Shown in pieces: positions 7,252-14,602 of a stretch of 22,670 nt of DNA. The stretch comes from JANRIZ01 sp033764445 (GTDB lineage Bacteria; Verrucomicrobiota; Verrucomicrobiia; JAWXBN01), in contig JANRIZ010000117.1 of NCBI GenBank assembly GCA_033764445.1, positions 1 through 22,670 on the forward strand. The letters are read 5' to 3'. Below the pieces are notes generated by a model. That model searched no databases. It was not told where the DNA came from and saw nothing but the letters and a program-made list of their open reading frames with translations. A program made the translations under genes and the position numbers. The number at the start of each line of letters is the position of its first letter. Within the stretch, counting starts at the first letter, position 1.

Positions 7252-7734
7252 GTGAATATCGACCTGATTCTGGACACCCTCAATCGGCATCAGGTGGATT
7301 ATTTGCTGATCGGAGGCATCAACTTTTTATTGCGGCACAAACCCTATCTCACCTTCGACATCGACATCTTGGTCCGGGATGAAAAAAACAATCTGTCGAG
7401 GCTCAACCTTGCTCTCTGTGATCTGGAGGCCAAATGGGGCCCCAACGACCGTGCATGGGAAAAGGTTCCCTTGAACTCCGACTGGCTTAATCGGCAGATT
7501 CTTTTCTGTCTGACGACAAAACACGGACCTTTGGATGTCTTCCGGCAAGTTGACGGCTTGGAGAATCAATATGAGGATTGTGTCCGACAATGCGTTCAGG
7601 GCCGGACATCCGGAGGAATCACCTATCGCGGAATTTCAGATTATCATATGTTACAATGCCAGCTGGCCCTGCCGGAACACCTGCGCAAGGCTGAGAGGGT
7701 TTCAATCCTCAAAGCAGCACTGGAGCATCCATGA
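7252..7734 (+). CDS. Nucleotidyltransferase-fold protein (MNT/AbiEii-like)
   Basis: 160 aa. The N-terminus has the nucleotidyltransferase signature: LLIGGINFLLRHK with Gly21-Gly22, then TFDIDILV with the metal-binding pair Asp36/Asp38, and a plausible third acid, Asp95, in GPLDVF. The family transfers NMP to protein, tRNA or small molecules; members paired with a small partner often act as toxins or antitoxins. GTG at 7252 is the only start because TAG lies at 7240-7242 in frame. The nearest SD (GGAGG, 7197-7201) is too far to serve it directly. Its last codon overlaps the next gene as ATGA, so the two are coupled. Confidence 0.75.
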   Translation: MNIDLILDTLNRHQVDYLLIGGINFLLRHKPYLTFDIDILVRDEKNNLSRLNLALCDLEAKWGPNDRAWEKVPLNSDWLNRQILFCLTTKHGPLDVFRQVDGLENQYEDCVRQCVQGRTSGGITYRGISDYHMLQCQLALPEHLRKAERVSILKAALEHP

Positions 7735-7925
7735 ACCTCAAAGACACGGAAGAAACGAAAAGAAACCGGATGCAGGATCCGGTGACCGAGTGGCGGCAGC
7801 TTCAGGACGCCATCGAATTTGCCATCCAAAACAATCCGTTGGCGGCTTGCCGCAATACTCCGGCCTACCAGGCCCGACACGAAAAGGAACTGCTTCAATC
7901 CTTCGCGGACCGTCATGCGCTTTGA
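7731..7925 (+). CDS. 64-aa partner of the nucleotidyltransferase
   Basis: The ATG overlaps the nucleotidyltransferase stop by four bases (ATGA at 7731-7734). The product is small, charged and mostly helical: an N-terminal Lys/Glu/Arg segment, then WRQLQDAIEFAIQ and NTPAYQARHEKELLQSF. There is no DNA-binding motif. Small proteins of similar look next to nucleotidyltransferases are known to me only vaguely, so the role as a regulator or antidote is inferred from coupling. It ends 69 bases before the convergent cmk stop. Confidence 0.65.
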   Translation: MNLKDTEETKRNRMQDPVTEWRQLQDAIEFAIQNNPLAACRNTPAYQARHEKELLQSFADRHAL

Positions 7926-7971
7926 TCACCCCACCTCATATAAATCTGCGTCAGCTCCGAGGGATCGCGAG

Positions 7972-7995
7972 CAAGTCTGCGGATGAGACTCCCCC
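7972..7995. repeat. 24-bp intergenic repeat beside the cmk stop
   Basis: CAAGTCTGCGG, five bases, then ACTCCCCC. The same 24-base layout recurs at 11777-11800 with three substitutions (21 of 24 identical). Both copies end at or within ten bases of the stop codon of a minus-strand gene (cmk, yicC). Confidence 0.7.
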
Positions 7996-8633
7996 TATTT
8001 CCCAGTCCGGATCATCTCCAGCATGCGCGTCACGGTCGGCGCAATGGGACCTGAATTGTCAATGACCACCGCATCCCCTGCCATTTTCAGCGGAGCGGTG
8101 GCCCGGCTTGAATCCTGCCGGTCCCGCTCGGCGATGGCATCATTCTGACCCTGTGCCGCACGGCGGGCGGCACGGACATCCGGGGACACATCGATGTAAA
8201 ATTTGTACGGGGTCCCGGGAAAAACAACCGTCCCCATGTCGCGCCCTTCAAAAACCGCACTCTGTTCGTCGCCAATCTGGCGCTGGGCGGCCACGGCTAT
8301 ATCCCGGATCGCGGGTACGGCGGCAATTTTCGAAACATGCGCGTTCACCTCATCACTGCGCAACCAGGCATCCTCGATTTCCACGCCATTGATGAACAGA
8401 ACAACCGCCCCCTCCTTCGGACGGGTCTCCATTGTGACCCCCGACAACCATGCCTGGATTGCCTCGGGCTCGGATAGATTCACTCCGTCCTGCAGGGCTC
8501 TCCATGTAAAGGCCCTGTACATCGCCCCGGTATCCACGTAGAGAATGCCCAATTCCCGGGCAAGGGTTCGGGAAAGGGTGCTCTTCCCCGAAGCGGCAGG
8601 TCCATCAATGGCAATAATGATTTTCGACGACAT
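7995..8633 (-). CDS. cmk: Cytidylate kinase
   Basis: Phosphorylates CMP and dCMP to the diphosphates using ATP, feeding nucleotide pools that NDK then completes. 212 aa, slightly shorter than the E. coli enzyme. The P-loop GPAASGKST is at 11-19, the CMP-binding VDTGAMYR at 33-40, GRDMGTVVFP at 130-139 and the lid segment RDRQDSSR at 170-177. No SD precedes the ATG. It starts five bases after the stop of the NYN gene, so it is likely co-transcribed and translationally coupled with it. In related genomes cmk often follows aroA; here the NYN gene and a terminator stand between. Confidence 0.96.
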   Translation of the reverse strand: MSSKIIIAIDGPAASGKSTLSRTLARELGILYVDTGAMYRAFTWRALQDGVNLSEPEAIQAWLSGVTMETRPKEGAVVLFINGVEIEDAWLRSDEVNAHVSKIAAVPAIRDIAVAAQRQIGDEQSAVFEGRDMGTVVFPGTPYKFYIDVSPDVRAARRAAQGQNDAIAERDRQDSSRATAPLKMAGDAVVIDNSGPIAPTVTRMLEMIRTGK

Positions 8634-8638
8634 GTTTT

Positions 8639-9271
8639 TTAAATTTTTAAAATTCGGACGCCATCTGAATCTTCAATCAAATTTTGTTTGAGAGGCCAGC
8701 TACCCAGCTTGACCAAATAAACCTGAACTCCTTCCCTTCGGGCCAGCTTCATGGCAGGAATCATATCTGTGTCACCTGAAAAAAGAATGATTCTATCCAC
8801 AAGTCTTTTCAGCGAAAGTATCGCCACATCGATTCCAATCCTCATATCGACTCCCTTTTGCTGGAAACCAGGATAGACATCTCCCGCATTGGGTGCGGCA
8901 TGTGGCAGACTTTGATCCAGCAATCTCTTTTTGTATCGGTCAGAAAGTTCCCAACCCCGCGCTTTCAACTCCCCCCGGCGCATCGCGACATATTCCATCT
9001 GGCTTAACTCGTTAAAAAAATTTTTCCGGGCCTTGAATGAGGGCGTTGCCTGATAATCAACCTCACTTTGATCTATGGGGTTGGTCACTTTTTTATCAAA
9101 AGGCTCACAGTCATAGTAAAAAATCCTGAAAATTTCCTCCCGGTCCTCCAGTACGGACTTTGCACAATCCAACAACTGCTTCGCGGATGGCCAATTCATG
9201 GGCAGTTTTAACTGCTTCCCAAGACCTTTTGCAAACCAACCCCCATCAATCAATAGCGCTGCTTTTTTCAT
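8639..9271 (-). CDS. NYN/LabA-like (PIN-fold) nuclease domain protein
   Basis: 210 aa with the NYN pattern: LLIDGGWF near the N-terminus (Asp9), KGVDMRIGIDVAILSLK (Asp142 and Asp148) and LFSGDTDMIPAMKLARREG (Asp167, Asp169), then a strand VYLV. These acids form the metal site of a PIN-like RNase fold. LabA/DUF88 relatives are predicted RNA-processing enzymes. It is AT-richer than cmk and aroA, with runs of A and T. The start must be at or before Asp9, so ATG at 9271 is the only candidate, yet the seven Ts before it are the U-tract of a strong terminator and there is no SD. Expression probably requires read-through or attenuation control. Confidence 0.85.
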   Translation of the reverse strand: MKKAALLIDGGWFAKGLGKQLKLPMNWPSAKQLLDCAKSVLEDREEIFRIFYYDCEPFDKKVTNPIDQSEVDYQATPSFKARKNFFNELSQMEYVAMRRGELKARGWELSDRYKKRLLDQSLPHAAPNAGDVYPGFQQKGVDMRIGIDVAILSLKRLVDRIILFSGDTDMIPAMKLARREGVQVYLVKLGSWPLKQNLIEDSDGVRILKI

Positions 9272-9308
9272 AAAAAAACCCGCATGCTGCCTTGCGGCAG
9301 CATACGGG
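9272..9308 (-). terminator. Intrinsic terminator abutting the NYN start codon
   Basis: Read on the minus strand: 13-bp stem (9308-9296 with 9291-9279, one G-U pair), a GCAA tetraloop of the stable GNRA class, then seven Ts at 9278-9272 and immediately the ATG at 9271. Textbook Rho-independent form. It can end the tyrA-aroA transcript, or act as an attenuator in the leader of the NYN-cmk unit. Confidence 0.92.
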
Positions 9309-9349
9309 CAGGAATATTTGCCGGCCTACCGGCGTAGCGGATTAATAGG

Positions 9350-9379
9350 ATAATATGGCTACCAAACATAAAAGATCAA
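9350..9379 (-). promoter_or_regulatory. Possible promoter upstream of the terminator and NYN gene
   Basis: Minus strand: TTGATC (9379-9374, four of six -35 positions), 18 bases, TATTAT (9355-9350, five of six -10 positions). A transcript from here would carry a short hairpin (GCCGG/CCGGC, 9320-9333), then the terminator, before the NYN ATG. Box matches are only moderate in an AT-rich gap. Confidence 0.35.
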
Positions 9380-9404
9380 GTTTTGTTTGTAATACATTCA
9401 AAAA

Positions 9405-10757
9405 TCACTTCCGGATGACAATTTTGTTCATATCCGCCTCGAAACCTGGATAGGAAGTGTCAATGCAATCACAGTCCTCAACGATCATTTCCCCCTCGCA
9501 GAAAAGTCCGGCCACGGCCATGGCCATGGCAATCCGGTGGTCCCCGTGGCTTTTGACCTTCGCCCCCCTCAGTTTCGCACCGGCACGGATGGCCATGCCA
9601 TCCTCGTAATCCTCGACTTCCACCCCGACGGCCCGCAGGTTGGCGGCCATCACGGCAATCCGGTCGGTCTCTTTCACACGCAATTCGCGCGCGTCCTTGA
9701 TCACGGTCACCCCCTCGTGCGCGAGGGCCCCGGCCACCGCCAGGATGGGCAATTCATCAATGACATTGGGAATTTCCTTCCCCTCAATGGTCACTCCCTT
9801 GAGTGCGGCCCCATCGACCTCGACCGAACCCATGGGTTCGTGTCCCGTATCCGCCCCGAGTTTCTCGGTGATCTTTGCCCCCATCCGGATCAGCACATTC
9901 AGAATCCCCGTGCGCGTGGGGTTCAACCCCAGATGCTCAATGCGCAGGGACGCCCCGGGTTTGGCCCCCGCGGCCACCAGCCAGAAGGCGGCCGACGAGA
10001 TGTCCCCGGGAACCATGATGTTTTTTGACTTGGGCAATACGCCCGGGCGGATCGAATACTTCAACCCCTCGACCACCAGGGGCAGCTCCAGATACCGGAA
10101 CATCCGCTCCGTATGGTCCCGGCTTTGGACCGGCTCGGTCAGGGAGGTGACCCCTCCGGCATACAGGCCTGCCAGCAAAATGCAGGACTTGATCTGGGCG
10201 CTGGCCACGGGGGATTCGTAATGGATGGCCTTGAGCGGGGTCCCATGAATGGTCAGGGGGGCACAGTCGTTGCCCTTGTCGCTGACGAGTTTTGCGCCCA
10301 TTTGGGTCAGCGGCTTCATGACCCGGCCCATGGGGCGGCTGCACAGAGAGGCATCCCCGGTCAGTTGCGATTTGAAACCCTGCCCGGCCAGCACCCCGGC
10401 CAGCAGACGCATCGCCGTGCCGGAATTTCCGCAGTCAATGACCTTGCGCGGTTCGATCAAACGGTCCCCGGCCCCCTCGATGTGGAGGGTGGTCAAATCC
10501 GGGCGCTGGATGCTCACCCCCAGCCCCTGCATGGCCTTGACGGTATTCAGACAATCCTCGCTGTGGAGAAAATTCCGCACCTCGGCGGTCTGACCACCCC
10601 CGGCCAGACCCAGCAGGATGGCGGCGCGGTGGGACACACTCTTGTCCCCGGGCACGGTGAGGGTTCCCTCGATAAAATCGGCTTTTCTGACGTGGATGGT
10701 GCGGCTCATATCTCTTTTTCGGGCGGTCCTTCCGGGGGGGAAGACCTGCGGTTTCAT
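9405..10757 (-). CDS. aroA: EPSP synthase (3-phosphoshikimate 1-carboxyvinyltransferase), class II-like
   Basis: Joins phosphoenolpyruvate and shikimate 3-phosphate to give EPSP, the sixth shikimate step. 450 aa. Motifs: PGDKSVSHRA (36-45), CGNSGTAMR (109-117), LTGDASLCSRPMGR (132-145), VASAQIKSCILLAGLYAGG, SRDHTERM, VIDELPILAVAG, ELRVKETDR and DHRIAMAMAV. The PGDKS, RPMGR and SRDHTE forms recall class II enzymes such as CP4, but the active-site loop keeps Gly (NSGT), not the Ala of CP4. The start at 10757 overlaps the tyrA stop as ATGA; Met17 (ATG at 10709) is an alternative because conserved sequence begins only after it. Followed by a 96-base gap and a terminator. Confidence 0.96.
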   Translation of the reverse strand: MKPQVFPPGRTARKRDMSRTIHVRKADFIEGTLTVPGDKSVSHRAAILLGLAGGGQTAEVRNFLHSEDCLNTVKAMQGLGVSIQRPDLTTLHIEGAGDRLIEPRKVIDCGNSGTAMRLLAGVLAGQGFKSQLTGDASLCSRPMGRVMKPLTQMGAKLVSDKGNDCAPLTIHGTPLKAIHYESPVASAQIKSCILLAGLYAGGVTSLTEPVQSRDHTERMFRYLELPLVVEGLKYSIRPGVLPKSKNIMVPGDISSAAFWLVAAGAKPGASLRIEHLGLNPTRTGILNVLIRMGAKITEKLGADTGHEPMGSVEVDGAALKGVTIEGKEIPNVIDELPILAVAGALAHEGVTVIKDARELRVKETDRIAVMAANLRAVGVEVEDYEDGMAIRAGAKLRGAKVKSHGDHRIAMAMAVAGLFCEGEMIVEDCDCIDTSYPGFEADMNKIVIRK

Positions 10758-11623
10758 TCCTCGGTCTTGGACCGGGGAGAAAGAGTCTGCCGCGCACGGG
10801 CCGCGCGTGCAAGAAAACTCAACAGGGCCGGGGTGTCCCCGTTTTCAAGCAGCTGGCCGACCCGGGAAAGTTCCCCCTGGAGACCTTTGAGCGCCTGCAG
10901 CACCTCGTCGCGGTTGGTCATCAATATTTCACCCCACAGACCGCTGTGACCGGCGGCCACCCGGGTGGAATCCCGGAATCCGTTGCCGCAAAAGGCCAGC
11001 GAGGTCGCGTCCGGACTCGTGGCAAAATTGACCAGGGCGGAGGCCAGCAGATGCGGCAGGTGGCTGACCCGCGCCACCACGGCATCATGTTCCCCGGGGG
11101 AAAGCTCCCGCAAAACCATGCCCAGGGCGATCCAGAATTTCCGCACCTGTTCCAGCGCCGCAGGGGCGGTTTCCCCAACGGGGGTCAGGATGCAGACGGC
11201 CCCTTCAAACAAATCCGCCTTGGCATGGGCCACCCCGGCGTTTTCACCCCCGGCCATGGGGTGACTGCCCACAAATTCGTTTTTCCCCCCCAGAACCGCG
11301 ATCACATCCCGCACCACCGGGGTCTTGACACTCCCCACATCGGTGACCACGGCAAACGGCGAAAGATACGGCAACGCCCGCTCCACCACTCCGGCCATCG
11401 CCCCGATGGGCGTACACAAAACCACCATCTCGGCTTCTTCGACCGCCCGGGCCAGATCGGTCGTGACCAGCTCGGCCATTTGGCGGGATTCCATTTCAGC
11501 AACCGTCTCCGCACGTCGCGCCCAGACGGCCACCGAGCCGGCGACCTTCCGCTCCTGCACGGCCAGGGCGAGGGATCCGCCCAGAAGTCCTCCTCCCAAA
11601 ATGGCGACCTTCGAAAATAACAT
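10754..11623 (-). CDS. tyrA: Prephenate/arogenate dehydrogenase
   Basis: Oxidative decarboxylation of prephenate or arogenate on the tyrosine branch. 289 aa. Rossmann loop LGGGLLGGSL (9-18), DVGSVK (95-100), SHPMAGGENAG (120-130, with the conserved His121) and SHLPHLLASAL (187-197). No chorismate mutase or ACT domain is attached. The second strand ends VWARRAET: there is no acidic residue where NAD enzymes usually have one, and two Arg instead, which suggests NADP. A weak AGGA lies before the ATG. Stop and aroA start overlap as ATGA, so the two genes are translationally coupled. Confidence 0.93.
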   Translation of the reverse strand: MLFSKVAILGGGLLGGSLALAVQERKVAGSVAVWARRAETVAEMESRQMAELVTTDLARAVEEAEMVVLCTPIGAMAGVVERALPYLSPFAVVTDVGSVKTPVVRDVIAVLGGKNEFVGSHPMAGGENAGVAHAKADLFEGAVCILTPVGETAPAALEQVRKFWIALGMVLRELSPGEHDAVVARVSHLPHLLASALVNFATSPDATSLAFCGNGFRDSTRVAAGHSGLWGEILMTNRDEVLQALKGLQGELSRVGQLLENGDTPALLSFLARAARARQTLSPRSKTEE

Positions 11624-11685
11624 GTGTTCCTGTTTCTACGCATGACGCCCCGGGAAACCAGAAGAAAGTGAGGGGCGGGAGGTCG

Positions 11686-11800
11686 GTTGAGCGTGCAGAA
11701 TTCCGCAGGAGTCATCCGTCATCAGAAATCGGACATTCCCCCTGCGCCTCTCTGTGTCCTCCCGAACCATCCGGGACAAGTCTGCGGTTGGAACTCCCCC
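11686..11800. repeat. Diverged copy of the intergenic repeat
   Basis: Shares in order with the copies at 19721-20121: GTTGAGCGTGC-GA, AGTCAT, CATCAGAAAT--GACATTCCCCC, GTGTC, and a short hairpin in the same place (TCCCG/CGGGA at 11760-11776, against ACCCCG/CGGGGT there). It then ends in the 24-bp word that also occurs at 7972-7995. It fills most of the 181-base gap between tyrA and yicC. Confidence 0.75.
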
Positions 11801-11804
11801 GGCA

Positions 11805-12683
11805 CTACTCAATGTTCTGTATCTGCTCGCGGATTTTTTCCAGCTCGGCCTTCATCTCGACCACGCGTTTGCTGATTTCGATGTCATTGGCCTTTGACCC
11901 GATCGTATTGACCTCCCGGTTCATCTCCTGGATGAGAAAGTCGAGCTGACGCCCGACGGGCTCCCCCTCCTCTAGTGCGCCGGAGAGCTGCTTGAAATGG
12001 CTGTCCAACCGGGTCAACTCCTCGGAAATATCCGAGCGATCGGCAAAAAAGACGATTTCCTTGATGAGCCGGTCGTCATCCTGAGGCAAATCCACCCCGG
12101 CGTTTTTAATGCGCTCGTGCAAATTGCGGCGGTGCTGGTTGACCACCTCCGGGGCCCGGGCGGCGATCGCCCCGCGCAGGGACCGGAGATTCTTGAGGCG
12201 GTCGGCAATGTCCTTGCGCAGATGGGCGCCCTCCTTCTGGCGCATTTTGATCAGGGCCATCAGGGCCACCCCAAGGGCCTTGCTGACCAGCGGCCAGACC
12301 TTGTCGGCATCGTAACTCTCCGAGGCGGTCTGAAAGACGCCGGGCTGACGCGCCAGCAGTTCCAGCGATACCTCGCCCGATAGCTTCATATCCTTTTTGA
12401 GCTGACGCAGTGCCGTCAGATGCGCCTGGGCGACCGGACGATTGATGACCGGACGCGCCGAAGCCTGGCTGTCGAGCACATGGAACGAGACAGAGACCGA
12501 AAATTTTCCCCGGGCCGTTTTCCCGCCGATGGCCTCCTTGATGCGGGCCTCCAACTCCTCCAGCTCCCGCGGCAGCCTCACGGCCACCTCGCGTCCCTTG
12601 CTGTTGACGGCACTGACCTCACAGATGATCTGCCATTGGGGCGTGCGGGCTTCACCGCGTCCGTATCCGGTCATTGATTTCAT
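11805..12683 (-). CDS. yicC: YicC-family endoribonuclease
   Basis: 292 aa, normal length. The N-terminal signature MKSMTGYGRGE and the C-terminal block (RQLDFLIQEMNREVNTIGSK, then NDIEISKRVVEMKAELEKIR) are diagnostic of the YicC/YloC family, which has been reported to have endoribonuclease activity and to affect small-RNA decay and stress survival. The middle is helical. A GAGG lies about 14 bases before the ATG, so translation initiation looks weak. Its 3' side is the diverged repeat at 11686-11800. The upstream lipoprotein gene is on the same strand, 69 bases away. Confidence 0.95.
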   Translation of the reverse strand: MKSMTGYGRGEARTPQWQIICEVSAVNSKGREVAVRLPRELEELEARIKEAIGGKTARGKFSVSVSFHVLDSQASARPVINRPVAQAHLTALRQLKKDMKLSGEVSLELLARQPGVFQTASESYDADKVWPLVSKALGVALMALIKMRQKEGAHLRKDIADRLKNLRSLRGAIAARAPEVVNQHRRNLHERIKNAGVDLPQDDDRLIKEIVFFADRSDISEELTRLDSHFKQLSGALEEGEPVGRQLDFLIQEMNREVNTIGSKANDIEISKRVVEMKAELEKIREQIQNIE

Positions 12684-12752
12684 GGCGGGCAGTAAACAGC
12701 CTCAAACACCACGTGAACAGAGAAAAAGGTGACCCCGATCAAACTGCAGCCC

Positions 12753-13646
12753 CTATTCCTTTTTAAACGGCTCCAATTGCGGGGGGCTCACGCTGTTGGT
12801 TTCCGGAACAGGTGCCGGAGCCGGCGTGGACTCAGGAACGGAGACCGTGGCGGCGGGGACGGGAGAGGGTTCCACGGGGGCGGCGGGACGCACGACCTCA
12901 AACTGACGCTCAACCCGGTTAAAGGCCCCCGGCACAGGCTGCTCGTTGGCATCCAGCAGCTCCACGCTCAGCCGGTAACTGCCCTGGGGCAGTCCGCGAA
13001 AGGAGATCGGACGCGAAAAATCGGTGGTGACCGTGCTCACCCCGTTGAGGGTGTAACGCACCTTGTGGCCGGAGGAATTACGCACGAGAAAATCAAGCAT
13101 CACGTCATCGACCCTCGCGCCCTCGTACCGGCCCATGGGCTGGTTGACGAAGATCGAGGGGGTGCCCGGCGGGATGTAATTCTGGAAATCCTTGCGGCGG
13201 ACATAAAAATGCAACTCCGCATAGGCCGTCTCGTTGCGGACCATCGTCCCATCCGCCCCCACCAGAACCGCCCGGACGGTGTGCCCGCCATCGGGCAGGT
13301 TCTGCAGGACCACCGGCGCATTGCGGTGACGGTGCAGCCGCGGGGTCTGGTTGTTGACGATGACCCGGATCGACTGGCCGGGCACCGTCAGATCAAAGTT
13401 TTCCGTCTTGAGAATCACATCCGCCCGCCCGATCGTCCGCACGGATTCGGGTTCGGGGGCACTGATGCGCACACTTCCCGCGCCACCGGAACGGCTTTCG
13501 GCCGGGGCCCCGGACAGGCTACCGGCAGTCGCCGTCCGGTCGGTCATGGTTCCGGGGGCACTGCTGTCGCGGGTGCTCTCGCAGCCCGAAAAAAGGATGA
13601 CAGCGGCACCGGCGGAAAGGAGGGGGAGGCGAAAAAGATTGTTCAT
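12753..13646 (-). CDS. Predicted lipoprotein of unknown function
   Basis: 297 aa from ATG 13646. A lipoprotein signal is clear: MNNLFRLPLLSAGAAVILFS followed by Gly-Cys22, the lipidated Cys. After a Ser/Thr/Gly-rich linker come beta-rich segments of Ig-like character (VILKTENFDLTVPGQSIRV, VLQNLPDGGHTVRAVLV, ISFRGLPQGSYRLSVELLD), and a Pro-rich tail (about 240-297). The repeated L-P-G-x-(H/Y)-x-(V/L) turns suggest two related domains. No enzyme motif is seen; likely surface or periplasmic. An in-frame TTG at 13658 is less likely. A seven-codon frame (MKPWRPL) ends in ATGA on this start. It is divergent from the glycosylase gene, with only 32 bases between. Confidence 0.8.
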   Translation of the reverse strand: MNNLFRLPLLSAGAAVILFSGCESTRDSSAPGTMTDRTATAGSLSGAPAESRSGGAGSVRISAPEPESVRTIGRADVILKTENFDLTVPGQSIRVIVNNQTPRLHRHRNAPVVLQNLPDGGHTVRAVLVGADGTMVRNETAYAELHFYVRRKDFQNYIPPGTPSIFVNQPMGRYEGARVDDVMLDFLVRNSSGHKVRYTLNGVSTVTTDFSRPISFRGLPQGSYRLSVELLDANEQPVPGAFNRVERQFEVVRPAAPVEPSPVPAATVSVPESTPAPAPVPETNSVSPPQLEPFKKE

Positions 13647-13678
13647 AGGGGGCGCCAAGGTTTCATTAGTGTTACGTC

Positions 13679-14602
13679 ATGCCCTCCACCCCGTCAAACT
13701 TTTTGCCTGTCACAAATTACAGTCTTTGGCTCACGCTCAATTGCGGTCAGGCCTTTGCCTGGGAACCCTGCGGCGGCGACTCCCATGTCGGGGTCATCGG
13801 GACAACCGCGGTCCGGGTCACCCAACGGCCCGGGGGTCTGGAGTGGCTGGCCTCCCGCCCCCTGGACCCGGCGGTCCTGCGCCACTATTTCCAGACGGAT
13901 GTTGATTTTGAGTCTCTCACCCGCTCCTTCCCCGCCAACGACCCCCACGTGCAGAATGCGGTGAGGTTTTGCAGAGGCATGCGGCTGCTGCGTCAGGACC
14001 CCTGGGAATGCCTCGCCTCGTTTTTGCTCTCCCCGCTCAAACAGATTGTCCAGATCCGCCAGGTGGTCGCCACCCTGAAACAATCCCTGGGCGAGTCCGT
14101 TGAGTTCCAGGGGCACACTCTGTACACGTTTCCCTCCCCGGGACGGGTCGCCCAGGCGGGTGAGAAAATTTTGCGCGCGTGCAAAATGGGGTTCCGCGCC
14201 CGCAACCTTCAAAGAACCGCGGCGCAAATTGCGGCGGGGGAGGTGGACCTGGCGGCGTTGGAACCGCTGTCCTATCCGGAGGCGGTGACGGAACTGTGCC
14301 GGCTGCACGGGGTGGGCAAAAAAATCGCCGACTGTGTCCTGCTTTTTGCGTACGGGAAACAGGAGGCCTTTCCCATCGACGTCTGGATCGAGCGCGTCCT
14401 CCACCGGCTCTACTTTCCAAAGGCCCGCAAAATGACCCGCGAACGCCTTGAAAAATTCGCCGCCACCGCCTTCGGGCCCAACGGGGGGTACGTCCAGCAG
14501 TATCTCTTCCATTACATCCGACACCATCCGCAGGTCATTGGCCTTGAACTCAAAACCCCACGTGCCAGAATGCCCCGCCTCCTCAAAAAATCCCCACCAT
14601 GA
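13679..14602 (+). CDS. ogg: 8-oxoguanine DNA glycosylase, OGG1 type
   Basis: Base-excision repair enzyme removing 8-oxoguanine, with associated lyase activity in the family. 307 aa. An OGG N-terminal domain starts at WLTLNCGQAFAWE (17-29). The helix-hairpin-helix is LHGVGKKIADCVLLFAYG (209-226), with the Schiff-base lysine at Lys215 and the catalytic Asp234 in FPIDVWIERV. QDPWECLASFLLSP and MGFRARNLQRTA also match the family. OGG1-type enzymes are mainly eukaryotic, with scattered bacterial members. No SD is visible. Stop overlaps the next gene as ATGA. Confidence 0.9.
   Translation: MPSTPSNFLPVTNYSLWLTLNCGQAFAWEPCGGDSHVGVIGTTAVRVTQRPGGLEWLASRPLDPAVLRHYFQTDVDFESLTRSFPANDPHVQNAVRFCRGMRLLRQDPWECLASFLLSPLKQIVQIRQVVATLKQSLGESVEFQGHTLYTFPSPGRVAQAGEKILRACKMGFRARNLQRTAAQIAAGEVDLAALEPLSYPEAVTELCRLHGVGKKIADCVLLFAYGKQEAFPIDVWIERVLHRLYFPKARKMTRERLEKFAATAFGPNGGYVQQYLFHYIRHHPQVIGLELKTPRARMPRLLKKSPP

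Noticed and set aside
12729..13964. 411-codon open frame on the plus strand across the lipoprotein and yicC region
   Set aside because: It lies antisense to a clear lipoprotein gene and part of the glycosylase, has low-complexity Arg/Gly/His/Pro composition and no SD or family motif. Long antisense frames are expected in GC-rich DNA.
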